Position numbers and translations under genes: made by a program. From contig JAAVAF010000126.1 in NCBI GenBank assembly GCA_014804225.1, positions 1 to 5,446 on the forward strand: a stretch of DNA of 5,446 bases. The letters are read 5' to 3'. Positions 4,967-5,446 of this stretch are shown here, piece after piece; within the stretch, counting starts at the first letter, position 1, and each line of letters begins with the position of its first letter. This DNA is from Lachnospiraceae bacterium. Its GTDB lineage: Bacteria; Bacillota; Clostridia; Lachnospirales; Lachnospiraceae. The notes under the pieces were generated by a model. That model was given only the letters and a program-made list of their open reading frames with translations. It made no database searches and was not told the DNA's origin.

Positions 4967-4980
4967 GTAACATCTGTTAC
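4967..4980. promoter_or_regulatory. Palindromic operator, probable Crp/FNR-family site
   Basis: GTAACA and TGTTAC are perfect inverted arms separated by two bases. With one flanking base on each side it can be read as TGTAA-N6-TTACG, the same spacing as the Crp-type TGTGA-N6-TCACA consensus. Its centre is 41.5 bases upstream of the start predicted from TATACT, the classical class II activator position. A Crp/FNR-family gene ends 44 bases upstream, so that protein is the obvious candidate binder. The half-site is not identical to any consensus I can name with certainty. Confidence 0.6.
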
Positions 4981-5023
4981 ATTTTTAAATTTTTTTTGTT
5001 TAAATCGAAATACAATTTTTAAG

Positions 5024-5446
5024 CTAATACAATTCCTCAAGTGCAAGACGATCAGAAAGCTTTATGACATTCTTTTCCACGGCGATCAATCCTTCCTGCT
5101 GCATCTTCATCAGCTCTCTCGAAAGAGAAGGACGCGTCGTACCCAAATAATCAGCAAGTTCTTCCCTATTCATGGTAAGACGCACAACGTCACCTTCTGC
5201 TGCCTGATCCAAAAGCCATAAGGCAATCCGCTCCTTGAGCGTCGTCCCCGATAATAGATGAAGCTTTCTCGTCATAGAAAAATTCTTTTCAGACTGTATC
5301 TCCAGCATATTTCTCGTAATCAATCTGTGATGATCACAGGCGTTGCTGCAAAAGCAATAGAAGAAATCCCACGGTATCTCAAGGAGTCTGACACTGCCCT
5401 GCGCGATTGCGTCATACCAATACTTTTCGGCATCCGCAAACAAGAA
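5024..5446 (-). CDS. Crp/FNR-family transcriptional regulator, C-terminal part only (runs off right edge)
   Basis: This is a DNA-binding regulator whose N-terminal effector domain lies mostly outside the window; 140 C-terminal residues are visible. The fragment opens in the end of the cyclic-nucleotide-binding-like beta barrel (to about residue 30), continues through the long dimerisation helix (about 38-60) and LSGTTLKERIALWLLDQ (65-81). It ends in a winged helix-turn-helix: LTMNREELADYLGTTRPSLSRELMKM (90-115), wing EGLIAVEKNVIKLSD, and TAG stop. The recognition helix is around TTRPSLSREL. Three cysteines occur as C-F-C-S-N-A-C (31, 33, 37) near the start of the dimerisation helix; related clostridial proteins often have cysteine here, and there is no C-terminal cysteine cluster as in Bacillus Fnr. 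The signal sensed is unknown. No terminator was found between this gene and the glycyl-radical gene. The TTG at 5443 is an internal leucine codon, not a start. Confidence 0.88.
   Translation of the reverse strand, partial: FLFADAEKYWYDAIAQGSVRLLEIPWDFFYCFCSNACDHHRLITRNMLEIQSEKNFSMTRKLHLLSGTTLKERIALWLLDQAAEGDVVRLTMNREELADYLGTTRPSLSRELMKMQQEGLIAVEKNVIKLSDRLALEELY

Noticed and set aside
4829..5221. 130-codon plus-strand open frame across the regulator and intergenic region
   Set aside because: It is antisense to the Crp/FNR gene and the AT-rich operator region; its composition is phenylalanine- and leucine-rich noise and no ribosome binding site was seen.

Overview
The window looks like part of a chromosome of an anaerobic, moderately AT-rich Firmicute, most likely class Clostridia and plausibly Lachnospiraceae. 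This is inferred from protein style: a SufC/SufB pair of the two-gene clostridial type, a very small stand-alone glycyl-radical protein, a clostridial Crp/FNR regulator, and strong AGGAGG ribosome binding sites. All seven genes lie on the minus strand, so transcription runs from high to low coordinates. No gene-free stretch exceeds about 225 bases.

In transcription order: (1) the C-terminal part of a Crp/FNR-family regulator enters from the right edge (5446-5024). (2) An AT-rich intergenic region holds a palindromic operator (4980-4967) and a TATACT -10 box. It is followed by a leader with a duplicated Shine-Dalgarno sequence, an 80-residue autonomous glycyl-radical protein (grcA-like, 4798-4556) and a rho-independent terminator (4544-4508). 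(3) An NfeD-family membrane protein (4337-3894) and an SPFH/QmcA-like protein (3894-2983) overlap by one base. (4) A LytTR response regulator (2923-2168) and a GHKL sensor kinase with a minimal two-helix sensor (2050-1202) are separated by an array of hairpins. (5) A promoter (1174-1146) precedes a SufC-like ATPase (1084-356), which overlaps a SufB/SufD-family scaffold (363 to beyond the left edge) by eight bases.

Functionally these are four modules. The Crp/FNR regulator probably controls the glycyl-radical gene: the operator centre lies 41.5 bp upstream of the start predicted from the -10 box, the usual class II activator position, and there is no good -35 box. NfeD and SPFH form a membrane-microdomain pair. 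The LytTR/GHKL pair is an AgrA/AgrC-like two-component system without visible agrB or agrD. SufC and SufB form a minimal Fe-S cluster assembly system. Glycyl-radical enzymes depend on an Fe-S activase, which gives a loose anaerobic and redox theme, but no direct link is shown.

The least explained elements are the nested hairpins at 2071-2187, one of which encodes the regulator's last residues and stop codon, and the glycyl-radical leader with two identical Shine-Dalgarno blocks.
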